This document shows positions 6,414 to 15,461 of a DNA stretch of 64,000 nucleotides, piece by piece. The DNA is from an uncultured Cellulomonadaceae bacterium (lineage in GTDB: Bacteria > Actinomycetota > Actinomycetes > Actinomycetales > Cellulomonadaceae), in assembly GCA_947495165.1 (NCBI GenBank), contig CANLXM010000003.1:532041-596040 (forward strand). Reading direction: 5' to 3'. Within the stretch, counting starts at the first letter, position 1, and each line of letters begins with the position of its first letter. The position numbers and the translations under genes are program-made. The notes beneath the pieces are model-generated. The model made no database searches, was not told the DNA's origin, and worked only from the letters and a program-made list of their open reading frames with translations.

Positions 6414-9239
6414 TCACACGCTCGAGTACGCGACGACACCGCGACGCAGTGCGCGCACGCCGCGCTCGGCCGTCTGGCGCATCGCAGCGTCCGGGGCTGC
6501 GCCGGAGATCTGGTCGAGCACGTCGATCACCTGCTTGCACCAGCGCACGAAGTCCCCGGCCGCGAGCTCGCTCGACCGCAGGACGGCGTCGAGCGGTCGT
6601 CCCGAGGCCCAGCGGTGGATCGGCTCGACGAGACCGAGGTCGAGCTCGCTCGTCGCGTCGAGGCGGTGGGACGACTCGAGGTCGTCAAGCTCGGACCAGA
6701 TCCGCACGGTCTCGTCGAGCGCGCGCGCGAGGGGACCGTGCGGCCCCCCGGGCAGGTGGGGCTCGGCCTCGTGGGACTCGCGACGCGCGGAGTACACGAC
6801 CGTGGACACGACGGCGGCCAGCGCAGCCGGCTCCAGGCCCTTCCAGGCACCGCGCCGCAGGCACTCGGCCAGCAGCAGGTCGTTCTCGGCGTAGAGCCGC
6901 TGGAGCGTCTGTCCGTGCGTCGTGACGTCGAGGTCGTCCGCGGCGTCCCCGTCGGGGTACGGCGCCAGGTAGCCGAGCGTGGTGAGCACGTCGCAGATGT
7001 GGTCGAAGGACCGCGCGATCGTGCCCGTGCGGCCCGAGATCCGCCGCAGCAGGGCCCGGTGCTCCTGGTCGAGCTTGGACCAGCGCTCGCCCCAGCGCGC
7101 GTGGGCCTCCCGGTCGGGGCAGCCGTGGCACGGGTGCGCCTTGAGCTCGCGTCGCAGCTGCGCGAGCTCCGGGTCGTCAGCGCCGCTGGCCCGCCCCTTG
7201 CCGCGGCGACCGGCGCCGTCGTCCACGAACGCTCCGAGCTCGGCGCGGACCGAGGCGGCGAGGTCCCGCCGGGACGCGGGCTGACGGGCGTTGAAACCTT
7301 TGGGGATGCGTATCCGGGCCACGACCTCGACCGGTGCGGTCAGCTCCGTCGCGCTGAGGCGCCGGACCTGGCGGTCGACCATCAGGACCGTGGGCCGGGG
7401 GCCGTCGAACTCCTGGATCGCCCCCTGGTCGATGACCACCGCGTGGCCAGGACGGCGCCCGGCGGGGACGAGCAGGACGTCCCCGCGACGGAGGTTGGCC
7501 AGCGACTCCGCGACCTGGGCACGGCGGCGGCCCGCGTCCTTGCGGGACAGGTCCTGCTCGCGTGCGCTGATCTTGCGGCGCAGCGCCGCGTACTCGGAGA
7601 AGTCGCCGCGGTCGCAGGTCATCGCCTCCGCGTACCCGGCGAGGGCCTCGGCGTGGGTCTGCGCCTGCTTCGCCAGGCCGACCACGCCCCGGTCCGCCTG
7701 GAACTGCGCGAAGCTCGTCTCGAGGACCTCGCGCGAACGCACACGCCCCACCTGGCCCACCAGGTTGACGGCCATGTTGTATGTCGGGCGGAAGCTCGAG
7801 CGCAGCGGGTACAGGCGCCGCGACGCGAGCCCGGCCAGCGCCACCGGGTCGAGCCCCGGGTGCTCGACGACGACGGCGTGCCCCTCGATGTCGATGCCGC
7901 GCCGCCCCGCGCGGCCGGTGAGCTGGGTGTACTCGCCGGGCGTCATGTCCGCGTGGGTGCGCCCGTCCCACTTGACCAGCTTCTCGAGCACGACGGTGCG
8001 GGCGGGCATGTTGATCCCGAGCGCCAGGGTCTCGGTCGCGAACACCACCTTGATCAGACCGCGGGCGAAGAGCTGCTCGACCGTCTCCTTGAACAGCGGG
8101 AGCATCCCGGCGTGGTGCGCCGCGAAGCCCCGCGTGAGACCTTCCAGCCAGGTGACATACCCGAGCACCCCGAGGTCCGACGGCGGGATCGTCGAGCACC
8201 GCTCCTCGACGAACGCGCGGATCTCGTCCGCCTGCGCGGGGCTGGTGAGGCGCAGCCCGGAGGCGAGGCAGGCCGAGAGCGCACCCTCGCAGCCGCTGCG
8301 GGAGAAGATGAAGTAGATCGCAGGCAGCAGGCCGTCGGCATCGAGGGCGTCCACGACCGCGAGGCGCGAGGCCCGGTGCACGGCACGCTGGGGACGCCCG
8401 CCCCGCGTCCGGTCCTGGTCCCTGCTCCCCCGGCCGCCGCCCCGACCTCCGCCGCGGCCGAACGTCGGGGCCGACCGGCGCAGCGCGAGGGCGAGGTCCG
8501 GGTTGATCGGCGGGTTGGTCCCCGGGGCCGTCGGGTCGACGTGGCCCGCGTAGAGGTCGTGCATGTCGACCCCGTCGCTCGCTCCGGTCATCACGTGCTG
8601 CCAGAGCGGGACGGGCCGGTGCTCGCTCACCACGACGGCCGTGTCGCCACGGACCATCTCGAGCCAGTCGCCGAACTCTTCTGCGTTCGAGACGGTCGCC
8701 GACAACGAGACCAGCTGGACGTCGTCGGACAGGTGGATGATGACCTCTTCCCAGACCGGCCCGCGGAAGCGGTCAGCGAGGTAGTGCACCTCGTCCATGA
8801 TCACGAAGCCGAGCCCGTCGAGCGCCTGCGAGCCCGCGTACAGCATGTTGCGCAGCACCTCGGTGGTCATGACGACCACCTGGGCGTCGCCGTTGATGGA
8901 CGTGTCCCCGGTCAGCAGCCCGACCTTCTCGGCGCCGTACCGGCGGGCGAGGTCGCCGTACTTCTGGTTGCTGAGCGCCTTGATGGGCGTGGTGTAGAAC
9001 GCCTTGCGCCCCTGAGCCAGGGCCAGGTGGACGGCGAACTCCCCCACCACCGTCTTGCCCGCGCCCGTCGGTGCAGCGACGAGGACGCCCCTGCCCGTCT
9101 CGAGCGCCTCGCAGGCCTCGATCTGGAACGGGTCGAGGTCGAAGTCCATGGTCGCCACGAAGGCGCCGAGCTGGGAGCGGTCGCGCGCGGCGCGCGCTCG
9201 CGCCGCCGCATACCGCTCTGCCGGAGAGAGCTCAGTCAT
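6414..9239 (-). CDS. helY: Ski2/Mtr4-like DEAD/DExH RNA helicase
   Basis: Superfamily 2 helicase of the actinobacterial HelY type, related to Ski2/Mtr4 RNA-processing helicases. The 941 residues contain Walker A APTGAGKT near 55, the DEVH box in IMDEVHYLADR, motif III SLSATVSNAEEFGDW, motif VI-type GRAGRRGID and a C-terminal DSHCT helical domain over roughly the last 180 residues. A Gly/Arg-rich insertion (GRGGGRGGGRG) lies between the two RecA lobes. I take the ATG at 9239, preceded by GAGAGG, rather than a GTG 24 bases upstream. In mycobacteria helY follows tatA-tatC; here a lipid kinase gene lies between tatC and helY. Cytosolic. Probable role in RNA turnover or processing, not proven. Confidence 0.93.
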   Translation of the reverse strand: MTELSPAERYAAARARAARDRSQLGAFVATMDFDLDPFQIEACEALETGRGVLVAAPTGAGKTVVGEFAVHLALAQGRKAFYTTPIKALSNQKYGDLARRYGAEKVGLLTGDTSINGDAQVVVMTTEVLRNMLYAGSQALDGLGFVIMDEVHYLADRFRGPVWEEVIIHLSDDVQLVSLSATVSNAEEFGDWLEMVRGDTAVVVSEHRPVPLWQHVMTGASDGVDMHDLYAGHVDPTAPGTNPPINPDLALALRRSAPTFGRGGGRGGGRGSRDQDRTRGGRPQRAVHRASRLAVVDALDADGLLPAIYFIFSRSGCEGALSACLASGLRLTSPAQADEIRAFVEERCSTIPPSDLGVLGYVTWLEGLTRGFAAHHAGMLPLFKETVEQLFARGLIKVVFATETLALGINMPARTVVLEKLVKWDGRTHADMTPGEYTQLTGRAGRRGIDIEGHAVVVEHPGLDPVALAGLASRRLYPLRSSFRPTYNMAVNLVGQVGRVRSREVLETSFAQFQADRGVVGLAKQAQTHAEALAGYAEAMTCDRGDFSEYAALRRKISAREQDLSRKDAGRRRAQVAESLANLRRGDVLLVPAGRRPGHAVVIDQGAIQEFDGPRPTVLMVDRQVRRLSATELTAPVEVVARIRIPKGFNARQPASRRDLAASVRAELGAFVDDGAGRRGKGRASGADDPELAQLRRELKAHPCHGCPDREAHARWGERWSKLDQEHRALLRRISGRTGTIARSFDHICDVLTTLGYLAPYPDGDAADDLDVTTHGQTLQRLYAENDLLLAECLRRGAWKGLEPAALAAVVSTVVYSARRESHEAEPHLPGGPHGPLARALDETVRIWSELDDLESSHRLDATSELDLGLVEPIHRWASGRPLDAVLRSSELAAGDFVRWCKQVIDVLDQISGAAPDAAMRQTAERGVRALRRGVVAYSSV

Positions 9240-9339
9240 GCCTCTCACCCTAGGGCGGACCACCGACGCCCAGCACGACGAGCGGCGCGGGCGGAGGGTG
9301 CCGTCGCGGCCGCGCGGCCCGCACAGGGGGGCGGAGGCG

Positions 9340-10281
9340 TCAGACCAGGAGCCTGACCGCCCCCGCGTGCACCCGCAGGTGCCACGGCAGCACCCCGATC
9401 TCCTCCCCGTCCGCGAACGCCGGTGGCGGCGGGTTGCCCGCTCCCGCCTCGATGGTGACCTCTCGGCTCCGCAGGGTGCGCACCGCCGACGAGCGCAGGT
9501 GCCGTCCGCTGTACAGCTGGGGGAACAGCCGCACGACCTGCGGCCGGGTGAGCGGGCCCGCGACCACGACGTCGAGCATCCCGTCGTCGAGCCGGGCGTC
9601 GGGCACGATGCGGATGCCCCCGCCGAACATCGGTCCGTTCGCCACCGCCACGAGGGTGCCGTCGGACTCCCACACCCCGTCGTCGGTCGTCACGCGGTAT
9701 GAGTACGGACGGAAGACGCCGAGCTCGCCGATCACCGCACGCACATACCGCAGGTGCCCGCGCGGCCACGTCAGCCGGTTCGCCCGTGCGTTGACGGCAG
9801 CGTCGAGCCCCGCGGAGAAGACGCCGGCGTACCAGACGCCGGCCATTGGGTCGGCACCCGTGACACGGACGGCGTCGATCGCTCGCGCCCGACCCGCCTG
9901 CAGGGCGGCAGCGACGACGCCACAGGCCTCGACAGCGTCGTGCCGGGGCAGACCGACGGTCCGAGCGAGGTCGTTGCCGGAGCCTGCCGCGACGATGCCG
10001 AGCGGCGTCCCGGTGGCGGCCACCGCGTTGACGCCCAGATGAACCATCCCGTCACCGCCGACGACGACGAGGGCGGCGAGCCCGTCGATCACGGCCTGGC
10101 GAGCGTTGCCGAGGGCCTGCGCGGCGTGGGTCGCCGAGAGGTCGAGGACCTCGAGGCCGTGGCCGCGCAGGAGGTCGAGCACGCGGGCGCCCGTGCGCAC
10201 GCCCCGTCCGTGCGCCGCGGTGGGGTTGACGACGACGCCGACAGGCTGGGCGCGCGTCCCGGGCGCCTCGCCGGCACTCAC
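9340..10281 (-). CDS. Diacylglycerol/sphingosine kinase-family lipid kinase
   Basis: ATP-dependent lipid kinase of the DAGK catalytic family (YegS/DgkB-like). The 313 residues show VVVNPTAAHGRG near 15, the nucleotide-binding VVVGGDGMVHLGVNAV near 75, AAGSGNDLAR near 98 and a C-terminal lobe ending with ADGEEIG. Activity would phosphorylate diacylglycerol or a similar lipid at the inner membrane face. GTG start; the start overlaps the tatC stop by 4 bases (GTGA), so it is translationally coupled to tatC. The exact substrate cannot be read from sequence. Confidence 0.9.
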   Translation of the reverse strand: MSAGEAPGTRAQPVGVVVNPTAAHGRGVRTGARVLDLLRGHGLEVLDLSATHAAQALGNARQAVIDGLAALVVVGGDGMVHLGVNAVAATGTPLGIVAAGSGNDLARTVGLPRHDAVEACGVVAAALQAGRARAIDAVRVTGADPMAGVWYAGVFSAGLDAAVNARANRLTWPRGHLRYVRAVIGELGVFRPYSYRVTTDDGVWESDGTLVAVANGPMFGGGIRIVPDARLDDGMLDVVVAGPLTRPQVVRLFPQLYSGRHLRSSAVRTLRSREVTIEAGAGNPPPPAFADGEEIGVLPWHLRVHAGAVRLLV

Positions 10282-11063
10282 GCCGGGATCTCGTTCTCCG
10301 CGAGACGCCGCTCGGCACGCTTGTCCGCGCGCCGGTCATGGACGAATCCCACCCCGACGGCGATCGCGTAGAGACCGCAGATCGGGAGCGCGAGGGCGAA
10401 CATCGTGAGGACGTCGGCGGTCGGGGTCATCATGGCGGCGAAGGTGAACGCAGCCACCACCGCCCAGCGCCAGCCACGCAGGTAGGTGCGCGCGCGCACG
10501 AGGCCCACGAAGTTGAGGGCGACCATCACGACGGGGAGCAGGAACGCGATGCCGAACGCGAGGACGATCCGCATCACGAAGCCCAGATAGCCCTGGGCGT
10601 CCTGGATGTTCAGGGCGCCCTGCGGGACGAACTCGACGAGGAGCACGACCGCGCGCGGCAGCACCCACCAGGCGACGGCGGCACCGGCGAGGAAGAGGGG
10701 GACGGCGGCCGCCACGAAGCCCACGGAGTACAGCCGCTCGCGGCGCGTGAGGCCCGGCGTGATGTACGCCCACAGCTGGTACAGCCACCACGGGCTCGAC
10801 ACGAGCACGCCGAGGAAGACGCTCATCTTGACCTGCATGTCGAGCGCGGTCATCGCGCCCGCGAAGTTCAGGGCGACGGTCGTGCCGCGCTCGGCGGCGA
10901 CGTCGAGGAGCGGCTCCTGCAGCACCTCGAAGATGGGCTCGTAGATGAACCAGCCGACGACCGCCCCGGCAACGATGCCGATCGCCGCCAGCACCAGACG
11001 ACGCCGCAGCTCGACGAGATGCTCGCGCAGCGGCATCCGGCCGTCGCGCGGCCCTCGTGCCAT
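10278..11063 (-). CDS. tatC: Twin-arginine translocase subunit TatC
   Basis: Polytopic core of the Tat pathway that recognises twin-arginine signal peptides and recruits TatA to export folded proteins. The 261 residues give six predicted membrane helices and the conserved amino-terminal MPLREHLVELRRRL, followed by the expected periplasmic loops. Located 5 bases downstream of tatA and coupled by a 4-base overlap to the lipid kinase gene. No tatB is in the window, in line with the minimal TatAC arrangement here, though a tatB elsewhere is likely. Confidence 0.96.
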   Translation of the reverse strand: MARGPRDGRMPLREHLVELRRRLVLAAIGIVAGAVVGWFIYEPIFEVLQEPLLDVAAERGTTVALNFAGAMTALDMQVKMSVFLGVLVSSPWWLYQLWAYITPGLTRRERLYSVGFVAAAVPLFLAGAAVAWWVLPRAVVLLVEFVPQGALNIQDAQGYLGFVMRIVLAFGIAFLLPVVMVALNFVGLVRARTYLRGWRWAVVAAFTFAAMMTPTADVLTMFALALPICGLYAIAVGVGFVHDRRADKRAERRLAENEIPA

Positions 11064-11068
11064 GGTCG

Positions 11069-11362
11069 TCAGGCCCGGGGGGCCGTGCCGCCCTCGGCAG
11101 GCGGGACGTCACCCGTCCCGGCCGTGGGTCCCGTCTCTGCGCTGGGCGGGGTGACGACGACGGGCGCGGGGCTCGGCGCGGCAGCCGTCGGCGCCGCCGT
11201 GCTCGCGGCCGGCTTGTCCTCGTCGCGGAGGTCGCCGACCTCCTTCTTGAGGATCTTCAGGGACTGCCCGACGGAGCGGGCGAGGTCGGGCAGCTTGCTC
11301 GACCCGAAGAGCAGGACGATCAGAACGAGCAGGGCGAACCAGATCGCGGGGTTACGTGACAT
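11069..11362 (-). CDS. tatA: Twin-arginine translocase subunit TatA
   Basis: Pore-forming Tat subunit of 97 residues: one amino-terminal membrane helix (about 5-20, AIWFALLVLIVLLFG), the FG hinge, an amphipathic helix (KLPDLARSVGQSLKILKKEV) and a long low-complexity Ala/Pro/Thr tail (about 53-97). It directly precedes tatC. The tail is acidic to neutral and unconserved, normal for TatA. Confidence 0.95.
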   Translation of the reverse strand: MSRNPAIWFALLVLIVLLFGSSKLPDLARSVGQSLKILKKEVGDLRDEDKPAASTAAPTAAAPSPAPVVVTPPSAETGPTAGTGDVPPAEGGTAPRA

Positions 11363-11398
11363 CAGGGCGCTCCAAGGTCGGGGCAGGTGCAGTCCATG

Positions 11399-11719
11399 CT
11401 AGTCGCGGAACGTCGCGAGCCAGGCCGCCCGGGTCGGCGCGTGCCGTTCCCACCGACGTCGCTTGCGCTCGGCCTTGACGCCCTGCTGGGCGTACCGCAG
11501 GCGACGCGGGTCGTCGAACACGGTCGCTCGCGGCACGAGCTGGGCCGCGACCAGCGCCTGCGTCCGGTCCTCCACGACGTCGAACGCCGCACCGAGCTCG
11601 TCCGCAGCGGTCCCGAGCGCCCGGCCCAGCCGCAGCCCGCGCCGCACCAGGTCGACGACGAACCACGCCAGGGCTCCCAGCGCGGCGAGCACGAGGAGCG
11701 TCCAGATCCAGAACCACAT
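11399..11719 (-). CDS. Small single-pass membrane protein, unknown function
   Basis: 106 residues: one amino-terminal membrane helix (about 2-25, WIWTLLVLAALGALAWFVV), then a charged, helical cytoplasmic part with many Arg and Ala residues (DDPRRLRYAQQGVKAERKRRRW). I do not recognise a family. It sits between pafC (9 bases upstream) and tatA (36 bases downstream), all on the minus strand, so it is probably part of the pafB-pafC-tatA-tatC transcript. The topology resembles TatB in outline (one helix followed by a charged amphipathic stretch), but the FG/P hinge of TatB is missing, so I do not call it tatB. Confidence 0.75.
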   Translation of the reverse strand: MWFWIWTLLVLAALGALAWFVVDLVRRGLRLGRALGTAADELGAAFDVVEDRTQALVAAQLVPRATVFDDPRRLRYAQQGVKAERKRRRWERHAPTRAAWLATFRD

Positions 11720-11728
11720 GGCGCCAGG

Positions 11729-12676
11729 CTAGCCCTCGTACTGCCGCAGGGCTGACGCGGCCGCGTCAACCAGGTCCGCGCGCAGCGCCTCGGGCGACAC
11801 CGCCCGGACGTTCGTGGCGTTGGCGAGCAGGAGCTGGCGCAGCCACGCGTGGTTCTCGATCCGTAGCGTGAGCGTGAACGCGCCGTCGTCGTGCTCCTGC
11901 ACACCGTCGTTCGGCACCTGCTCGGCGATCCACCGTGCCGGGCTCGCGAAGGTGACGCGGACGGGCTCGGCGGTGGCCGCCGGCCGGTACGACGCCGCAG
12001 ACGCCGCGTGCGGGGAGGCCTCCTGCTCCAGCACCTCGGCCTCGAGGATGCGGTCGAGCCGGAAGGTGCGCTCGTCGTCGGCGCGCAGGCACCACGCCAC
12101 GAGGTACGAGCGCTCGTCCTCGGTGCGCAGGCGCATCGGGTCCACGACGCGCTCGGAGACGACGTCGGCGGCGGTCACGTAGCGCAGGCGGAGCCGGCGT
12201 CCGGTGGCGAGCGCCCGTCCGACGGCGTGGGCGACCTCGGGTCGCGAGTCGACGGCCAGGCGGACGTCGAGCGCGCCGGAGGCCTCCCCCGCGGCGTCCG
12301 TGAGCTTCTCGAGCACGCCACGGACGACACCGGCGAGCTCGGGCGCGGCGACGTCGATCGCCTCGCCCATGGCGCGCAGCGCAGCGATCAACGACACCGC
12401 CTCCCGCGTACCGAGGCGCAGGGGGCGCTCGATGCGCTGGGTCTGCACCACCGAGACGGTGCCCGCGTCCTCGTCGATCGCGAAGTCGAGCAGGTTGTCC
12501 GGCCAGTAGCCGGGCGTGCCCGACACCCACAGCAGGTCGATGTCCCGCAGCACCTGCTCGACCGACACCCCGAAGTCTCGCGCCACCTGCTCGACGGGGA
12601 CCGCGGCCCCGGCCGAGTCCAGGTAGGTCACGAGGCCGAGGAGCCGCACCAGTCTCTCGCTCGCCCGCTCAGCCAT
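11729..12676 (-). CDS. pafC: WYL-domain regulator PafC
   Basis: Partner of PafB in the heterodimeric PafBC activator, which in mycobacteria drives the RecA/LexA-independent DNA-damage response. The 315 residues show an amino-terminal winged helix (about 1-65, RLLGLVTYLDSAG), a WYL domain in the middle (about 160-240, PMRLRTEDERSYLVAWCLRADDERTFRLDRI) and a C-terminal WCX-type extension. ATG start; the start overlaps the pafB end by 8 bases. Inducer unknown from sequence; single-stranded nucleic acid has been proposed for the family. Confidence 0.9.
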   Translation of the reverse strand: MAERASERLVRLLGLVTYLDSAGAAVPVEQVARDFGVSVEQVLRDIDLLWVSGTPGYWPDNLLDFAIDEDAGTVSVVQTQRIERPLRLGTREAVSLIAALRAMGEAIDVAAPELAGVVRGVLEKLTDAAGEASGALDVRLAVDSRPEVAHAVGRALATGRRLRLRYVTAADVVSERVVDPMRLRTEDERSYLVAWCLRADDERTFRLDRILEAEVLEQEASPHAASAASYRPAATAEPVRVTFASPARWIAEQVPNDGVQEHDDGAFTLTLRIENHAWLRQLLLANATNVRAVSPEALRADLVDAAASALRQYEG

Positions 12677-13661
12677 CGTGGCGCTCCTCTCCGAGAGCCG
12701 CGGCGGCCTGCAGCACGGCGATGACGCCCGCCCGCAGGTCCGGCGGCTCGAGCACGGCGACGACGTCCCCGTAGGCGGCGATCTCCTCGACCGTGCGTCC
12801 CACGTCGTCGAACTCGACCGTGATCACGTCGCGCCCCGCGAGCACCGCCGGGAGGGGCGTGCCCGGCGCGCCGGCCAGGCCGCGTGCGCGCAGCGCCTCG
12901 GCCCGCTCGGGCACGACGGCGAGCGCCGCGCGGCGCACGTCGGCGTGGCGGCGGCCCAGGGCGGCGTCGACGTCGACCGCGGCCGGGACGGTCACGGCGC
13001 CCGGTGCACCCACGGCGCGCACAGGTCCGTCGATCCGGCTGAGCCGGAACGCACGCACCGCGTCGCGGTCCACGTCGTGGCCGATCAGGTACCACCCGCC
13101 CGACCGGACGGCGAGCCGCCACGGCTCGACGTGCCGCGGGCTGCGCTGGCCGGTGGTCGCGGCGCGGTACGTGAAGCGGACGGCGCGCCGCGCGAGGATC
13201 GCCTCGAGCAGCGGGCCGTACGCGCCGCCGGCCTCACGCACGCGCGGCGCGAGCGCGGCGAGGGCGTCAGTGTGGACGCCCGTCCCGCTCGCGGCGGTGA
13301 GCTTCGTCAGCGCGCGGCCGGTGTCCGTCCGCAGGACCCGGTCCTGCCACAGCTGGGCCGCGAGCCCGAGCACCGCGAGCTCCGCCGCCGTGAGGTGCAG
13401 CGGCGCGAGCGCATAGGCGTCCGTGTCGATGCGGTACCCGATCTCTGCCGCGTGCCCGGAGTCGTCGACGGTCACGACCGGGACGCCGAGCTCGCGCAGC
13501 GTGTCCTTGTCCCGCTCGAACTTCCGCTCGAACGACTCGTCCGACGCGTCGTCGTACCCGACGACGCCCGCGCGGATCTGGTCCTTGGTCATGCGCCCCG
13601 GGGTGTTCATCAGGGCGATGACGAGGTTGAGGAGTCGCTCGGCGGCGTCGGTGGTGCTCAT
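12669..13661 (-). CDS. pafB: WYL-domain regulator PafB
   Basis: First gene of the pafBC pair. About 330 residues: an HTH region (about 5-65, AERLLNLVIALMNT), a WYL domain (about 175-235) with the diagnostic GGWYLIGHDVDRDAVRAFRLSRI, and a WCX tail. An ATG at 13661 and a GTG at 13664 are adjacent; I take the ATG. There is no Shine-Dalgarno sequence, and TAGCGT lies just upstream, which suggests a leaderless message. In mycobacteria pafBC follows pafA; no Pup ligase or proteasome gene is visible here, and the divergent neighbour is a DUF3866 gene. Confidence 0.9.
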   Translation of the reverse strand: MSTTDAAERLLNLVIALMNTPGRMTKDQIRAGVVGYDDASDESFERKFERDKDTLRELGVPVVTVDDSGHAAEIGYRIDTDAYALAPLHLTAAELAVLGLAAQLWQDRVLRTDTGRALTKLTAASGTGVHTDALAALAPRVREAGGAYGPLLEAILARRAVRFTYRAATTGQRSPRHVEPWRLAVRSGGWYLIGHDVDRDAVRAFRLSRIDGPVRAVGAPGAVTVPAAVDVDAALGRRHADVRRAALAVVPERAEALRARGLAGAPGTPLPAVLAGRDVITVEFDDVGRTVEEIAAYGDVVAVLEPPDLRAGVIAVLQAAAALGEERHDG

Positions 13662-13668
13662 CACGGCA

Positions 13669-13691
13669 CACGCTACCGCCGCGCTAGCGTG
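13669..13691. promoter_or_regulatory. Back-to-back leaderless promoters of pafB and the DUF3866 gene
   Basis: Inverted repeat CACGCTA (13669-13675) / TAGCGTG (13685-13691) with a 9-bp spacer. Each arm supplies a TAGCGT -10 box pointing outward: one 6 bases before the GTG at 13697, the other 5-8 bases before the pafB start. The two start codons are only about 32 bp apart, so the -35 region of each promoter overlaps the other gene's start. Confidence 0.5.
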
Positions 13692-13696
13692 GAGCC

Positions 13697-14788
13697 GTGA
13701 TCACGTGGCGGGCAGGGACGGTGGTGTCGCTCGGGCGACGGTGGTCGGGCGCAGCCGAGATGACGGTGCAGACGTCCGACGGCGACGTCCGTGCCCTGGC
13801 GTACCCGGGGTTGGTGGGCTCCCCCACCGTGGGCGACCGGGTGCTGCTCAACACGACGGCCCTCGAGCGCGGGCTCGGCACCGGCGGCTATGCCCTCGTC
13901 GTCGCGCTCCCGGACAGGCTTCCCGACGACGGCGCGCCGGGCCCCGGCCACCTCGTCAAGGCCCGGTACTCGCCGCTGCAGACCATGGTGCTCGGCGTGG
14001 ACGAGCAGGAGTCGGCGCACCACGAGACCTTGCGCGAGGCGGACGATCTGGCCGGCCTGCCGGTCGTCGTCGCCGACCTGCACTCCGCGCTGCCCGCGAT
14101 CGTCGCCGGCGTCCGCGGCGCTGCCGGGACCGGGAGGCCGCTGCGCGTCGGCTACGTGATGACCGACGGGGGCGCGCTGCCGGCCGCGTTCTCCCGGACG
14201 GTCAGCGGGCTCCAGGACGCGGGATGGCTGGCCGGGACCGTGACGGTGGGCCAGGCGTTCGGGGGCGACCTCGAGGCCGTGACCGTGCACTCGGGGCTGC
14301 TGGCGGCGCGCGCCGTGCTGGGCGCCGACGTCGTCGTCGTGGCCCAGGGACCCGGCAACCTCGGGACCGGCACCCGCTGGGGCTTCTCCGGGGTCGCCGC
14401 GGGCGAGGCCGTGAACGCCGCTGGCGTGCTGGGCGGGCGCCCGGTCGCGAGCCTGCGCGTGTCCGGCGCGGACCCGCGCGAGCGGCACCAGGGCATCTCG
14501 CATCACTCGTTGACGGCCTACGGCCGCGTCGCGCTCGTCCCGGCCGACGTCGTCGTGCCAGCCCTCGACGGTCCGCTCGGCGCCCGCGTCCGGTCCCAGG
14601 CCACCGTCCTGTCGCGGCACCGGCTGGTCGAGCACCGGCTCGGCGCGGCGGCGCAGGACGAGCTCGCGGCCTGTCCGGTCGCGCTCTCGACGATGGGCCG
14701 GGGTCCCGACGTCGACCCCTCGCCGTTCGTCGCGGCGGCCGCCGCCGGAGAGCACGCCGGCCTGCTCGCGCTGGGGTCCCGGGACTGA
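13697..14788 (+). CDS. DUF3866 family protein
   Basis: 363 residues recognisable as the actinobacterial DUF3866 family (start ITWRAGTVVSLGRRW, then VKARYSPLQTMVLGVDEQESAHH and a Gly-rich VVVVAQGPGNLGTGTRWGFS segment). No membrane helix or signal peptide. The family has no known biochemical role; the Gly-rich loops and alternating beta/alpha pattern would suit a nucleotide- or cofactor-binding fold, which is inference. GTG start with GGAG just upstream, but also a TAGCGT box 6 bases before it, so the message may be leaderless. Divergent from pafB. Confidence 0.85.
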   Translation: MITWRAGTVVSLGRRWSGAAEMTVQTSDGDVRALAYPGLVGSPTVGDRVLLNTTALERGLGTGGYALVVALPDRLPDDGAPGPGHLVKARYSPLQTMVLGVDEQESAHHETLREADDLAGLPVVVADLHSALPAIVAGVRGAAGTGRPLRVGYVMTDGGALPAAFSRTVSGLQDAGWLAGTVTVGQAFGGDLEAVTVHSGLLAARAVLGADVVVVAQGPGNLGTGTRWGFSGVAAGEAVNAAGVLGGRPVASLRVSGADPRERHQGISHHSLTAYGRVALVPADVVVPALDGPLGARVRSQATVLSRHRLVEHRLGAAAQDELAACPVALSTMGRGPDVDPSPFVAAAAAGEHAGLLALGSRD

Positions 14789-14866
14789 CGCGTTCCGGGT
14801 GCGAGGTGCCGTGACTCGGGACATGCTGGGCGCACACCACGTCCCACACTCCTAGGAGGCAACATC

Positions 14867-15436
14867 GTGGCCACCAAGAAGGCTCTGCCCAAGTACACCG
14901 TGCCGTCGCTCTCGCGCGAGGACGGCGCCCGGCTCGCCGAGATCCTGCAGGTGCGCCTGCACGCGCTCAACGACCTCGCGCTCACGCTCAAGCACATCCA
15001 CTGGAACGTGGTCGGTCCGCACTTCATCGCCGTCCACGAGATGATCGACCCGCAGGTCGACGCCGTCCGCGCGATGGTCGACGTGATCGCCGAGCGCATC
15101 GCGACGCTCGGCGGAGCCCCCGTGGGCACGCCCGGGGCGATCGTGCGGGAGCGCAGCTGGGACGACTACGGGCTCGGCCGGGACACCACGAACGCGCACC
15201 TCGGGGCGCTCGACGTCGTCTACCAGGGTGTCATCACGGACCACCGCCAGGCGGCGACGGACACCGAGGAGCTCGACGACGTCACCAACGACATGCTGAT
15301 CGGACAGCTGGCGGAGCTCGAGCTCTTCCACTGGTTCGTGCGCGCGCACCTCGAGTCCGCCGGCGGATCCCTGAGCACGGGTGACGAGACGACCGAGCGC
15401 GGGTCGGCAGCGAAGGCGAAGACGAAGGACAAGTAG
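14867..15436 (+). CDS. dps: Dps family DNA-protecting ferritin
   Basis: Dodecameric mini-ferritin that oxidises Fe(II) with peroxide and can coat DNA. The 189 residues form the four-helix ferritin fold; the ferroxidase site formed between subunits shows in KHIHWNVVGPHFIAVHEMID (about 45-64) and the DVIAERI helix. The C-terminal tail after about 165 is Lys/Ala rich (SAAKAKTKDK), like DNA-binding tails of mycobacterial and streptomycete Dps. GTG start at 14867, fixed by AGGAGG at 14854-14859. Cytosolic, nucleoid-associated; probably starvation or oxidative-stress induced. Confidence 0.95.
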   Translation: MATKKALPKYTVPSLSREDGARLAEILQVRLHALNDLALTLKHIHWNVVGPHFIAVHEMIDPQVDAVRAMVDVIAERIATLGGAPVGTPGAIVRERSWDDYGLGRDTTNAHLGALDVVYQGVITDHRQAATDTEELDDVTNDMLIGQLAELELFHWFVRAHLESAGGSLSTGDETTERGSAAKAKTKDK

Positions 15437-15461
15437 CAGGAGATCGGCCGGTGCGTGCGCG

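Noticed and set aside
6615..9356. Very long plus-strand open frame antisense to helY
   Set aside because: Composition is Arg/Gly/Ala/Val-rich without any domain, and the minus strand encodes a clear helicase. Such mirror frames arise from high GC codon use.
11399..11719. Calling the small membrane protein TatB
   Set aside because: Lacks the glycine/proline hinge and amphipathic pattern of TatB; position alone is not enough.
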